Positions 35,029-45,602 of a stretch of 64,000 bases of DNA are shown here, in pieces. Within the stretch, counting starts at the first letter, position 1. Every line of letters starts with the position of its first letter. Origin of the DNA: Cryptomeria japonica (Eukaryota; Streptophyta; Pinopsida; Cupressales; Cupressaceae); NCBI RefSeq assembly GCF_030272615.1, contig NC_081415.1, positions 102,466,796 through 102,530,795 on the forward strand. Direction: 5' to 3'. Below the pieces are notes generated by a model, which saw nothing but the letters and a program-made list of their open reading frames with translations, was not told where the DNA came from and searched no databases. The translations under genes and the position numbers were made by a program.

Positions 35029-37615
35029 ATGCCTTCACGACGACCGGAGCGTCCCACGAGGATCGAGATCCTGTGCCAGGCCGTGATCGACAATGAGCCA
35101 CTGGACGAGGTGAGTTGACTGAATGTTTGACTTTTTATTTTTCGCATGTTTGACTTTTTCGTGATCGTATGTGGACCTTGAACGTCGATCGGGGCCCACC
35201 TAGGGCGCCATGGTCCCTAAGGGGCGCCCTGGTCCCGCCAGGGCACGATGGTCCCTGATAGGGGCGCCATGGTCCTTACAGGGCGCCATGGTCCCTAACA
35301 GGGCGCCATGGTCCCCTCAGGGTGCCATGGTCCCTGACAGGGCACCATGGTCCCCATCAGGGCGCCATGGTCCCCAATCAGGGCCTGGCGATGGGTTGCA
35401 AGGCTAGTATACGATGTGCGATAGTTTGCATTTGCGATTTCGATGATTGAGTACTGATTATGGTCATGTTTTCGTGGTGCAGGGTCTCCCGTACATGAGA
35501 GAGCATACAACGGGATATATTCTTTGCACTTTGTGAGATCAGATTCCATGGCTGACTCAGTCAAAGAGAGACACCTTATCGATTGTAGGATTGTGGTATG
35601 TGATTCTGATGCCGGCCATTCGATTTCATCCTGCGATGCTGATGGCATTGATGGAGCGATGGGATCCTGACACATGTACCTTTCACCTTCCGGTAGGAGA
35701 GCTGACGGTCACACTTGAGGATGTGTACCGTATACTTCATCTTCCTATTAGAGGAGCGACAGTTACATACGCGACCGATCGGTCAGCGGAGGATCATCAG
35801 AGAGAGCAGATGTATTGCATAGGGAGAGTCATGCCGAGTGAGACGAGAGGTCGCATCATGGTCAGTTGGCTCTTACATCCTATAGGGGAGGTACCACTTC
35901 TGAGACGCCTTATGATAGCCATCATAGCACTAGCCGTCTGCCCCAATGGGCGAGGGACACACATGCATGGGGGCCTCACATGGTGTATCAGAGCGATGGA
36001 GAGACATAGGAGAGTTTATGCATGGGGTCGGAGTATGCTTGCACATCTCTATCACGACCTTGAGGAGTATGTATTCGGACAGGGTTTCAGTTTGATGACA
36101 TGCACACTTCTGCAGGTGTGGATTTTAGAGCATTTCACATGCACCAGGCCTGTCGGCTTTCCACTGAGTACAGCGAGTGAGCGACCTAGGGTGTTCGCTT
36201 ATCCACTTACCCACGAGTGGAGATTTGGAGATTTGTTGTATTGGAGAGTGATTGTTGACAGACTGACATCCGAGGTGATAGTGTGGAGACCCTACCTGCT
36301 GATGCACAGATGGGATGGTATGGAGAGACAGTTAGCATGTCTACAGAGGAACCACCTTACTGCGAGGATGATATGCACACATCATAGTCCCTTTCTACTT
36401 TGACCAAGTACGGAGGCAGTTCGGGTTAGAGCAGTGTGTTCCAGCCGATGTGCCCATCTACACTCGACACTCACGGGTCCTTCCCAGACCTGGAGCAGTA
36501 GCGAGACCGACGGTAGATGACATTGAGATGACAAACTTAGAGGGATCTGATCAGGATGTAGTTACTGACTATTCCGCAGAGCCTGGAGCACAGCGCAGAT
36601 ATGTTTCATGGTTCATGAGATCATATCCAGGTCCTATCTTTCCACCAGATCATCCGATAGGCTATCCAGGCCCATGGAGACATGGAGACCGAGACGAGGA
36701 TGAGGGATCCAGATCAGAGGAGCCAGAGGAGGGAGAGGATCATGAGGAGGTAGGAGATCCTGATCCACCTACAGGCTATCAGCCCAGTGACGAGGAGGAG
36801 GAGGAGGAGGATGCAGATAGAGAGGAGGACGAGGAAGATGCAGGTGATGATGCGGATGAGGATGAGGATGACGAGGAGGACGACGAGGAGGATGATAGAG
36901 ATGATGAGGAGGAGTCGGATGCAGCTCCCCACCATTCAGGAGACGATATCATAGCTCTGGATCCACCTCTTATTCCCCAACAGGGGGAACAGGAGGTGAT
37001 ACGGAGACCTGTCACCAGTACCGTCTAGCCTACACCCATCATGGATAGAGTATGTGAGCGAGGGGAGCCTAGCGGTTCCCAGTCACAGATGCTACCATAT
37101 CATGATCCCTACTGGCGCGAGGGAGACCCAGGTATAGTAGGTTTATATTGATTGATTGATTAATGCTTTGATGATATAGAATGGCACTAACAAAAATCTG
37201 TTCTACTGCCACAGCTAATGTGCAGGAATGGCGTTCCCTGATTCAGCAGACAATGACAGATATTTCCATGATAGCACAGATCCCCAGTTCCTCACAGATT
37301 GCCTATAGGCCTCAGGGGAACGTGGGTCGGCATGAGGATTTGTTTTTCCCATTCCGAGTACAGGTAGATATATGGAGGGAGAGAGAGAGAGTCCTATCAG
37401 AGGACCTCCAGCAGGCGCGATGAGATCTAGTAGTGGCTCAGACCGAGGCTACCACCTATCATGCGATCCTTATGGATAGGGATCGTAGGAGTTCCTCTCG
37501 AAGTCACTCACGATCTGTATCACGCTACACACCCATGGGTCCACCATCACGGCCAGATCAGGAGGGAGCATCCAGTCGACACTCTCCAGCCACTAGCCCT
37601 AGGGATAGGAGATGA
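35029..37615 (+). pseudogene. Antisense plant mobile domain (PMD) gene of Tat-B, intron-containing, lightly damaged
   Basis: Inferred exons are 35029-35109 (27 codons, MPSRRPERPTRIEI; GTGAGT donor, phase 0), 35483-37131 and 37215-37615 (phase-1 intron of 83 bases). Exon 2 encodes the PMD: IPWLTQSKRDTLSIVGLWYV, FHLPVGELTVTLEDVYRILH, YAWGRSMLAHLYHDLEEYVF and, after a one-step frameshift near 36380, FDQVRRQFGLEQCVPADVPI. A long Asp/Glu tract follows (36740-36935). Exon 3 adds a Gln and Arg-rich helix and an SR-like tail (RRSSSRSHSRSVSRYTP). Stops are at 35534, 37026 and 37421; former CGA and CAG codons would explain them. Intact it would be about 700 residues. The family is linked in plants to silencing and genome stability (MAIN/MAIL type) and is also carried by transposons; its job here is unknown. 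Confidence 0.82.
35200..35386 (+). repeat. GGGCGCCATGGTCCC array in intron 1 of the Tat-B PMD gene
   Basis: Nine units of about 20 bases with the core GGGCGCCATGGTCCC; six are perfect or nearly so. The core contains the palindromes GGCGCC and CCATGG. The array lies wholly inside the inferred first intron (35110-35482). Related units occur in both LTRs. Confidence 0.9.
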
Positions 37616-38216
37616 TTGTATGATGTAAAAGAGAGGTCTCATTTTGGATGTACAGTGACCTTGATTTGTATACGATCCACATATATATGTATATATACAT
37701 GCTTCTCTTTTGTCTCAAATGTGTTATCTTTAATGCTTAAAACAATGTATATTTTGTTTTGATTAAATCTAATACATTTGGTAAATGTACATGTATGTTC
37801 AGAATTTAATTTTCATGTGATTGATTTCTCAATGCTCCATGATTAAATTGATACATGTGTGACTTAATTAAAATATTTAATCAAGTACAACATTGATAAT
37901 AAGGAAGAAATATGCATTAAGTCTAAGAATCATATAACTAATGTGATTTAATTTTGAACTTAAACACAACATGATACGATTCTACTTAACACATAAAGAC
38001 ATTGTATAATATGCTAGCATAAGGGAAATGTAAATCTTTTACAATTTACATAAATGAATTCAAGACAAACTATAAAGTAAGAAGACATGCTTGTCAGGAA
38101 CGAAGCAATATAAATTAAACATCATAACATTTAATTCTATTTTGCTTTGATTAAGAAATACTAACATATTAGCCAATGTTGAAGAATTGAAAAGAGGATA
38201 GATAAGAAATGAAGAA
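37616..38216. other. Spacer between the convergent PMD gene and pol of Tat-B
   Basis: An AT-rich stretch of about 600 bases with no gene on either strand. The two convergent genes probably end their transcripts here, but I see no clear polyadenylation signal. Confidence 0.5.
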
Positions 38217-40091
38217 TTAAGCATAATATCTACGCAAGTGCATAGCATTGATAGGTTCTTTAAGAGGCCTACTGTCTACATCTGCTATTTTGTAAGCACC
38301 TGATCCATAATCCTCGATAACGATATATGGTCCAAGCCAATTAGGACTAAATTTTCCCTTTTCGGCAGGCAAGGAATTCACATTGCGCTGATTCTCATAA
38401 AGGACTAAGTCACCTACTGAGAAGGAACGTTGAATAACCTTATCATTATAGCTTCGTTGTAGAGTTTTGTGATACGCTTGAATATGCTCAAGAGCGTTTA
38501 TACGCTGTTCATCAAGCATCTCAAGCTGTTGAAGTCGTTGTTCTCTATAAGAGTCATCATCTACTATACCTTTAAGAGAAACCCTAAGTGATGGAATTTC
38601 TAACTCTAAGGGCATAATAGCGTTAGCACCATAAACAAGATTATAAGGAGTAGTTCCCGTAGCAATTCGTACACTCGTTCGGTAGGCCCAAAGAGCATAG
38701 ATTAGCTGGTTACTCCAATCCTTACCATGCTTATTTACGGTTTTACGAAGAATTTGTTCAATTATCTTATTGGATGATTCGGCTTGACCATTTGATTGAG
38801 GATAGTATGGTGTAGAAAATTGATGTTTGATATGATACTTCTCGAGGAATTTCTTCACATCCTTGTTTTTAAATGATGTCCCATTATCTGAGATAATAGT
38901 GGAAGGTATCCCAAATCGAGAAATAATGTTTTCTAGAAGAAATTGACAAATCACTTCAGCAGTAGTAGAGCGAAGGGGAATAGCTTCTACCCACTTCGTA
39001 AAGTAATCTGTTGCGGTTATAATGAAAGTGTGTCCTTGGGATGAAGGAGGAGAGATTTTTCCAATAAGATCCAAACCCCATGCGGAGAAAGGCCAAGAAG
39101 CTACTTGAGAACGAAGTTCTTGGGCAGGAGCATGAATCAGATTATTATGTTGTTGACATTGATGACATTTCTTAACAAATGAAAAAGAATCCTTCTGCAT
39201 AGTTTGCCAATAGTATCCCATACGAAGCAATCTATGAACCAAGGATTTGCCCCCAAAATGCCCCCCACAGGCACCTGAATGCGCCTCTTCAAGAGCAATA
39301 GGGATTTCCGACTTATTAAGACAACGAAGGAGAAGACCATCATAACCCCTTCGGTAGAGGATATTAGAAAGAATGATATACCTAGCAGACAGCTTGCGGA
39401 TTCTAGCCTTAGTGTTCCTACTAGCAGAATCAGGAAAGGTACCATCGGTCAAATATCTTACGATATGCGAGAACCATTCATCCAAATCTACAAAGTCACA
39501 ACATGTTACCAAGCTAGAATCGTCTTCAATAGCTGGAGAAATAAGATTGTGAATAACAAAATTAAGGTCAATCATAGGATCCTCTAAAGATACTAGAGAA
39601 GCCACACATGCCATTGCATCTGCATGTCGATTATCTTTTCGAGGAATGGGTTCCATGGTATAAGAATCAAAATTTTGTAATAAAGAGATAGCAAGGTCTT
39701 TATATTGCGATAATTTGTCTTGTTTTGCTTGATATATTCCTGTTACTTGTCTTATAATCAATTGCGAATCTCCATAGATATGTATGTGTTTTATGTTCAG
39801 AGCTAGGGCTGCTTTTATTCCTGCTATAAGAGCCTCATACTCAGCGATGTTATTGGTACACAGGAAATTTAGACGATATGATAAGGGAATAGGTTTCTTT
39901 GTAGGAGAAACTAGAACAACACCTGCCCCCGATCCCGTACGACACTTAGAGCCATCAAAGTATAACTCCCAAGTTTCATCTTTCTCTATAGAAAGAATGA
40001 AGTCATCAGGAAAGGACTCAGGGTTAGGGAAGGAGAAAGGCGAAGGGGCCTCAACTAAGTGATCGGTCAATGCTTGTCCTTTAATTGCTCT
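38217..40091 (-). pseudogene. Tat-B polyprotein: second RNase H and integrase
   Basis: After a TAA (about 40090, where Q is expected before RAIKGQALTDHL) the frame is open for over 600 codons. It begins with an archaeal-type RNase H (WELYFDGSKCRTGSGAG, EYEALIAGIKAAL, IYGDSQLIIRQVTG). The integrase follows: the zinc-binding part (HSGACGGHFGG, KKCHQCQQHNN), the core with WGLDLIGKI and TATDYFTKWVEAIP, SDNGTSFKNKD, and the catalytic E in YYPQSNGQAESSNK. The C-terminal part has KFSPNWLGPYIVIED and ends HLRRYYA. No chromodomain is seen. All catalytic residues visible to me are kept, so this half looks functional apart from the upstream stop. Confidence 0.9.
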
Positions 40092-40622
40092 TTATGAAAC
40101 AAATTTAAGGTCAAATTTAGTTAACATCATAACCCACTTAGCGAGACGTCCTGATAAATCAGTTTTAGAGAAAAGATGCTTCAAAGGATCAAACTTAACC
40201 ATGACATGGACTTCTGAATTTAAAAGATAATGTCTCAATTTCTGAGTTGCAAACACCACGGCCAAGCATTGTCTTTCTATCATAGAATATCGAGTCTCAT
40301 AATCGAGTAAGGTACGACTTATGTAATAAACCGGACATTCCTTACCATCTTTATCATGTTGTGCTAACAATGCTGCGAGAGCATGAGAAGAAGCAGCTGT
40401 ATAAAGAAGAAAGGGTTTTGAAGGTTCGACGGGTTGAAGAATAGGAGGACTAGTCAAATACACTTTTAAATCTTCAAATGCTTGCTGACAGTCCTCATTC
40501 CATTGAAAAGTGATATCCTTTTTAAGAAGTTGAGTAAAAGGAAAGGTACGATCCGCAAGTTGAGACACGAACCTACGAATAGCTTGAATCTTTCCTTGTA
40601 AGCTTTTAAGTTGAGAGATATT
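40092..40622 (-). pseudogene. Tat-B polyprotein: first (Ty3-type) RNase H
   Basis: This is the same frame as the neighbouring pieces, bounded by a TGA (about 40624, between PPP and NISQLKSLQG; probably former CGA) and the TAA near 40090. It encodes the link to RNase H and the domain itself: FQWNEDCQQAFEDLK, LALLAQ-like LAALLAQHDKDG, CPVYYISRTLLDYE and LAKWVMMLTKFDLKFV. Without the two stops the reading 43775-38217 would be continuous. Confidence 0.88.
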
Positions 40623-43600
40623 TCAAGGAGGTGGCATGTTAACAATAGCATCTATTTTCTTAGTGTCCACCTCAATCCCACGATGCGAAACTATGAACCC
40701 TAATATTTTTCCACTATCCACACCAAAAACACATTTTCGGGGATTCAAGCGCATGTGATATTTACGAATTCTTTCAAAGATTTGACGGAGGATTGTAACA
40801 TGATCCATGCGAAGAAAGGATTTGGCTAAAATATCATCAACATAATCCTCTAAGATCTTATGCATATAATCATGAAAGATAAGGGTCATCGCTCGTTGAT
40901 AAGTTGCACCGGCATTTTTAAGTCCAAAAGGCATCATTATCCAACAAAACGTACCCCAAGGAGTGGTGAAAGCAGTTTTGTATTGATCTTGAGGGTTTAT
41001 GAAAATTTGATTGTAACCTGAAAAACCATCCATGAAGGATAGCAAGGCATGTCCTGCCGTAGAATCAACTATCATGTCAATGTTTGGAAGAGGGAAATCA
41101 TCTTTTAAAGAAGCCTTATTTAAATCCTGAAAATCGGTACACATTCTTATTTTGTTATCTGGTTTAGCCACAGCGACAATATTTGAAATCCATGGGGAAT
41201 AGTCAATAGGGCGGATAAATCCAGCCTCCAATAATTTTTCAATCTCAGCCTTAACAAGCAGAGCCACCTTAGGATTCATTTTTTGAATCTTTTGTTTCAC
41301 GGGCTTAGCATCAGGAACTAAGACAATATTATGAGTAACAATCTTAGGATCTATACCAGGCATGTCAGAATATGTCCAGGCAAAGATTTCAGGGAATTCA
41401 TGCAATAGTTCTTCATATTGTTTATGTTCCTCTTCATCCAAACATTTTCCAATTTTAATGACTTTTTCTTTGTTGCAAGGATCCATCTTAACATCAGTGG
41501 TGTCACTTATGAGAAGATTACTTTGTTGAGGAGTATCCTTTAACTGAGGGAATTCTTTCACAATCTTATCGTTATCAATCTCTTTTCCAAAATAAGCTTC
41601 AGTATTCAAACAATAAGGGAGTCCCCTATTGTGATGATAACAAGGAAGAGTGTCATAGGCTCCTAAGAACTCAGCTAAAGCATCGTCAGTAGGGAAGATA
41701 TCTAGAGCACAATCACCCGAAGAATCCTCATCAATATACTCAGGGTGTTGTATTGACAAAGATGTAGAGATAGCATTAACACTAATGCATGGTCTGCAGG
41801 GATTATAGCCAAGTCCAAAGGCATAATGTTGAAAATTAGTCTCTAGAGGAACTCTAATCCCTTGTTCATTAGCACCACAACCTTTTCCATGATACCCATG
41901 CTTAGCAAAAATGCGAAAACCACGACCATAACGATCAGCCATTTCAGGAAGGGAAGGTGGTTTTTCATAAGACAAAGAATCGAACTCTTCATAATTATAG
42001 ATGTGAGGAGAAGAAGTTTGAGAAGCAGCCACAAAATTATTACTCATAGCTTCAGGCAAGGTCGATTGGTTTTTAGTTTCTTCTTTCTTTTCAACTTTGT
42101 GATTTTCAGCTTCTTCCTTCTTTTCAACTTTAAGTTCTCTAGAAGGAACCTTATATTCACCTACAAAGGTAGGGTTAAAATCAAGAGATCCCCAGTCATC
42201 TTCTGCGAGAACCTTCTCAGGATCAAAATCCTTTTTATGTGTAGTTTCAAGTCGAGAAGGATCTTCTTCAGGAGTTCCAGACCCATCCAAAGGGTTTTGA
42301 TCATCGGAGAGCGAAGACTCATCGATAGGTTTCTTGTTTAAAGAGTCATCACTAGACGAGGATGGCTTAGAAGAATCTCCTTTGGAATTAGATGTTTGTA
42401 GACAAGCTTGAAAATTAGTATCTCCTATCAAAGTATATGTCTTATTGTTATAAACGAATTTAACTTGTCTATGCAATGTAGAGGGGACAGCTTGCATGCT
42501 GTGAATCCAAGGCCTCCCTAATAAAAAGTTGTATGTTAAATTTCCCGGCATAACATGGATAGGAGTAGGCAAAGTAACAGGTCCCACTGTGAGAGGTAAG
42601 GTGATGATACCCAATGAAGTCTTAGCCACATTGTCAAAGCCACGAATGGAACGAGAGTCAGGCTCCATAAGAGATGTATCCACATTCATCTTATGCAATA
42701 GATTAATGCTACACACATTAAGGCCAGAGCCATTATCTACTAGTGTTCGTCTTATAGCAGTGTCTTTCATGACAACCACAATCATCAAGGGATCATATTG
42801 TTGTTGAACTTCACTTGTAGGCAACTCATCTTGGGTAAACACAATTTGAGCTTTAGGGTTCATCACAGAGTTAACAAAAGATGCTATATTACTAAATGTA
42901 TTCAGTGGAGGAACATTCAAATCTTTCAAGGCATCTTGTAACATTCCATGATGAGCGGAAGAAGTTTGAATCAAATCCCAAAGGGATATTTTAGCAGGGG
43001 TAGCTTTAAGTTGTTCTATGAGATCATATTCCTTACCCATAACTTGCGAGATACGGGGAGCTTGAGGGAGAATTGGTTGAGGATTAGGAAGGGAAACTGG
43101 AATAACAGGAGGAGGATTAGGTTGCCTATTATTTCTGGTATGATAAGTATGGGCAACCGCATGATAACTCTCTCTAGTTATTTGCTTAGCATAATTGTAA
43201 GGACTTATAGGTTTTCTTCCTTGTACGGTGATGATTGGTTTATTCGGGGTACAAAAGGAATCATGATCATACCTCCCTTGGACAGTAAGGAGAGGCGATT
43301 TAGGAATTTGAAAGGTGGGAGAAGGATAAGCACCTTGGACTTCGAAGAGAGGCTTGTTATATTCATTCAAATTTATCATATTAACCAATTTAGAGGTCTT
43401 GTTTTTGTTTATAGGTTTCGACAAAGCCACAAAGTCATCAAGAGCATCATCCAACAAAGCATGATCATATCGGGTAAAGGGTTTGTCTTTTGATTCAAAA
43501 GGGGACATCTCCTCATAGAGGGGATTATTGAAAACAACCATATTACTAGATTCACGGGAAGAGTGGATAGGAATGTATCCTTGAGAGGAATCATTCGACT

Positions 43601-43775
43601 TATCTTTCTCATCACACCTAAATGGCATAGTAACAAGGTTTATGAGTTTTTGGTAAAATGAAGGTTTAGCATCCTTAGGATTTAAAAACTCATCTAAAGC
43701 TTCATCTAATTCATCTTGGCTATACTCATAATAATCATCAAAAGCATGAACATTTTGCAAATAAAAATCTGACAT
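40623..43775 (-). pseudogene. Tat-B polyprotein: unusual N-terminus, protease, G-patch-like segment, reverse transcriptase
   Basis: A 1,050-codon open frame starts MSDFYLQNVHAFDD, only 165 bases after the 5' LTR. Residues 1-250 contain no capsid domain and no zinc knuckle. They hold two copies of an acidic motif (ELDEALDEFL, LLDDALDDFV) and three VQG repeats. Near residue 345 is the protease loop TLVDNGSGLNVC, then [13 protein letters not shown]. At about 610-660 is a G-patch-like stretch (YGRGFRIFAKHGYHGKGCG, HYAFGLGYNP). Reverse transcriptase has ICTDF-like MCTDFQDLNKASLKDDFPLP, MPFGLKNAGATYQRAM and YVDDILAKS near residue 975. The frame ends in MPPP at a TGA. Missing Gag implies dependence on a helper element. 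Confidence 0.88.
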
Positions 43776-43940
43776 TTTGAAAAGATTGCATAAAATTTAA
43801 CACACAATGCAAAGAAACACTTTTTTTTTTTTTTTCTTTTTCCTTTTCAATGAAATGAAAAACACACTAAATCTAGACTTAGATCTAACACATGCAATGC
43901 AAGAGGAAGCAATGATAGATTCACGTCAGGTTCACCAAAA
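43776..43940 (-). other. Tat-B short leader and primer binding site region
   Basis: On the minus strand the 5' LTR is followed by TTTTGGTGAACCTGACGTGA (43940-43921), the probable primer site; I cannot name the tRNA. The leader then has an A-rich tract (43820-43850 reads as T and C on the plus strand) and leads straight to the start codon at 43775. There is no space for a gag gene. Confidence 0.65.
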
Positions 43941-45588
43941 TGTGTAGGGGAAAAAAAGCGAGACTAGGTTAACATGCCCTAATCCTACCTTTTGACACAC
44001 ATTGTGGAATACGAAAGAGCCTAGAGATATCGCACAATTGGCTACTTCTTTTGGTGAAAGAGAGAGCCACGAGATATCTATTAGGATTCCTATTCCCTTG
44101 TCGAAATTGTAAGATCAAGTGATACAAATTCAAACCCTAACCTCAAAATGCAAGTATGAACTAATAACAAGATTGCAGAATTGAGATTAAACAATGAACA
44201 GCTGTAAGTACAAGGATGAAATGAGAATGTAGATATGTACCCGGAGTCAAAATTGGACTGAAAATGTTTGGGACGGGGGCGTGGGCGCCACTGTCCTGAA
44301 AACTGCACCGGAAACCACTGTTCTGCAACCTGAAACACTGTCTGGAAACTGTCGGAAAGCTATCTGTCCGGAGGACCAGGGCGCCCAGGGCCTCTGTCCC
44401 AGGGACCAGGGCGCCCAGCGCCCCTGTCCTGGCAGGACCAGAGTGCCCAGTGCCCCTATCCCAGTCTTCCAATCTGCAACTTCACACAGGGTACTGTCTC
44501 AACTTTCTCTCTCCGGATCTGTATCCCGCGGCGTCGTCCGAATCCCGAAACCTGCAGTAATATCTGAAAAGGGGGAGGGGCGGCTATATAGGGTTTTGCC
44601 TTAGTCAAACCCCCACTTCGGTGATTTCCACCTCCACGAATAGCCAAGTTGTTTTGTAAAATGTATTGTGTGTGCAGACCTAGTGTGTGTGCAAGGTCCA
44701 AAATGCAAGAAAGCAAACTAGAGCAACCTAGAAAGTAAACCCTAATTGCTTGTAAAAGATAATGTAAATGCTCTAAATCAAGATGCAATGTGATCTAAAG
44801 CATGATGTATCAAAGCTTATGCAAAGACATGAAAACAATACGAAATCATACCCAACCCTCAAGGGAGGAGTACAAGCCAATCTTCAGTCGGTAATCTCCT
44901 ATTGTTCTTCAATGTCTTCCCAGCCCTAAGTAGATGAATGAATTTGATAGATGCTTGATAGAATGATGTTGAATGTTGTTGAAGTCCTCAAAGATCTGCT
45001 CTTTCACTGCATATGAAGTCCTTGGAAACAAAAATCGGATCTCTTCCAATGAGGAAAGAGAGCTCTTATGTATGAAACCCTAGGTCGTAAATTCGTATTT
45101 TGGCCGACCTAGAGATTGAATATCCCGCCAATTTCTTGGGGTTAAGCTTTATTTTATGATTGGATCGTGCTCCCAAAATTTCGGGAAAAATGTCCAGGAC
45201 CATGTGCACGGGCGCCATGGTCCCGACAACTTTTCACCAAATTTTCAGGGCCATCGGATATGATGATTTTGGAGAGAATCCCGAAGTTACAGGTGATTTC
45301 GAGATGTTTTGACCCTGAAACCAAGCCCCCAAGTTCAAAATAGGACTTAATTAGGGTTTTTGATTGAATGATGTATTGGAGGAATAAAATGAAAAGGGCA
45401 CACTTTAACGAAAGGGCCCAACTTTATGATGTGGAGAATGGTGAAATAGGACCTTAGACCTAATTAATTTGATTAATTAAGTGCTTAAGGAGAAATGCAA
45501 TGCAAAATGCAAAATGAACTAAGGCGGGTGCTAAACTAGGTGTGAAATTGTACCACCCTAGCGAGTGCGTACAATTTACGATGCTACA
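43941..45588 (-). repeat. Tat-B 5' LTR
   Basis: 1,648 bases, the same length as the 3' LTR, with TGTGTAG and GCTACA ends on the plus strand. It carries the same GC-rich motif array (44372-44463), slightly decayed, and the GGGCGCCATGGTCCC unit near 45209. Confidence 0.92.
44372..44463 (-). repeat. GC-rich motif array in the Tat-B 5' LTR
   Basis: The counterpart of 33233-33325: three units with core GGACCAGGGCGCCCAG on the plus strand, the third one changed (GGACCAGAGTGCCCAG). Being in both LTRs, the array will be present in the genomic RNA of the element or in its promoter, depending on where transcription starts. Confidence 0.78.
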
Positions 45589-45602
45589 ACAGTATTATAA
45601 AG
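45589..45602. repeat. Sliver of LINE-B between Tat-B and Copia-B with both target duplications
   Basis: These 14 bases hold acagt (right duplication of Tat-B, 45589-45593), atta with one shared base, and taaag (left duplication of Copia-B, 45598-45602). Two independent elements therefore hit LINE-B within a few bases of each other. Confidence 0.85.

Larger units (their letters stand above)
32797..45588 (-). mobile_element. Tat-B: 12.8-kb Ty3/gypsy (Tat-type) element, Gag-less, with antisense PMD gene
   Basis: Two LTRs of equal length (1,648 bases: 32797-34444 and 43941-45588) and the target duplication acagt define the element. The minus strand encodes one long polyprotein (43775-38217): an unusual N-terminus, protease, G-patch-like segment, reverse transcriptase, two RNase H domains and integrase. 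The plus strand between pol and the 3' LTR encodes an intron-containing PMD gene (35029-37615). By eye the LTRs differ at only about 20-30 positions, mostly transitions, so the insertion is young. It lies inside ORF2 of LINE-B. Confidence 0.92.

Noticed and set aside
35591-36403. The PMD frame starting at 35591 as a complete gene
   Set aside because: 35591 is a TTG, not an ATG, and the frame is open upstream to a TGA at 35534 and beyond it to the inferred splice site, so the real start is in an upstream exon.
36714-37015. Minus-strand frames rich in S, I and L opposite the acidic tract
   Set aside because: They are shadows of the Asp/Glu codons of the PMD gene on the plus strand.
41862-43493. 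Several plus-strand frames opposite the Tat-B polyprotein
   Set aside because: They are shadows of the long minus-strand coding frame, which has clear domains.
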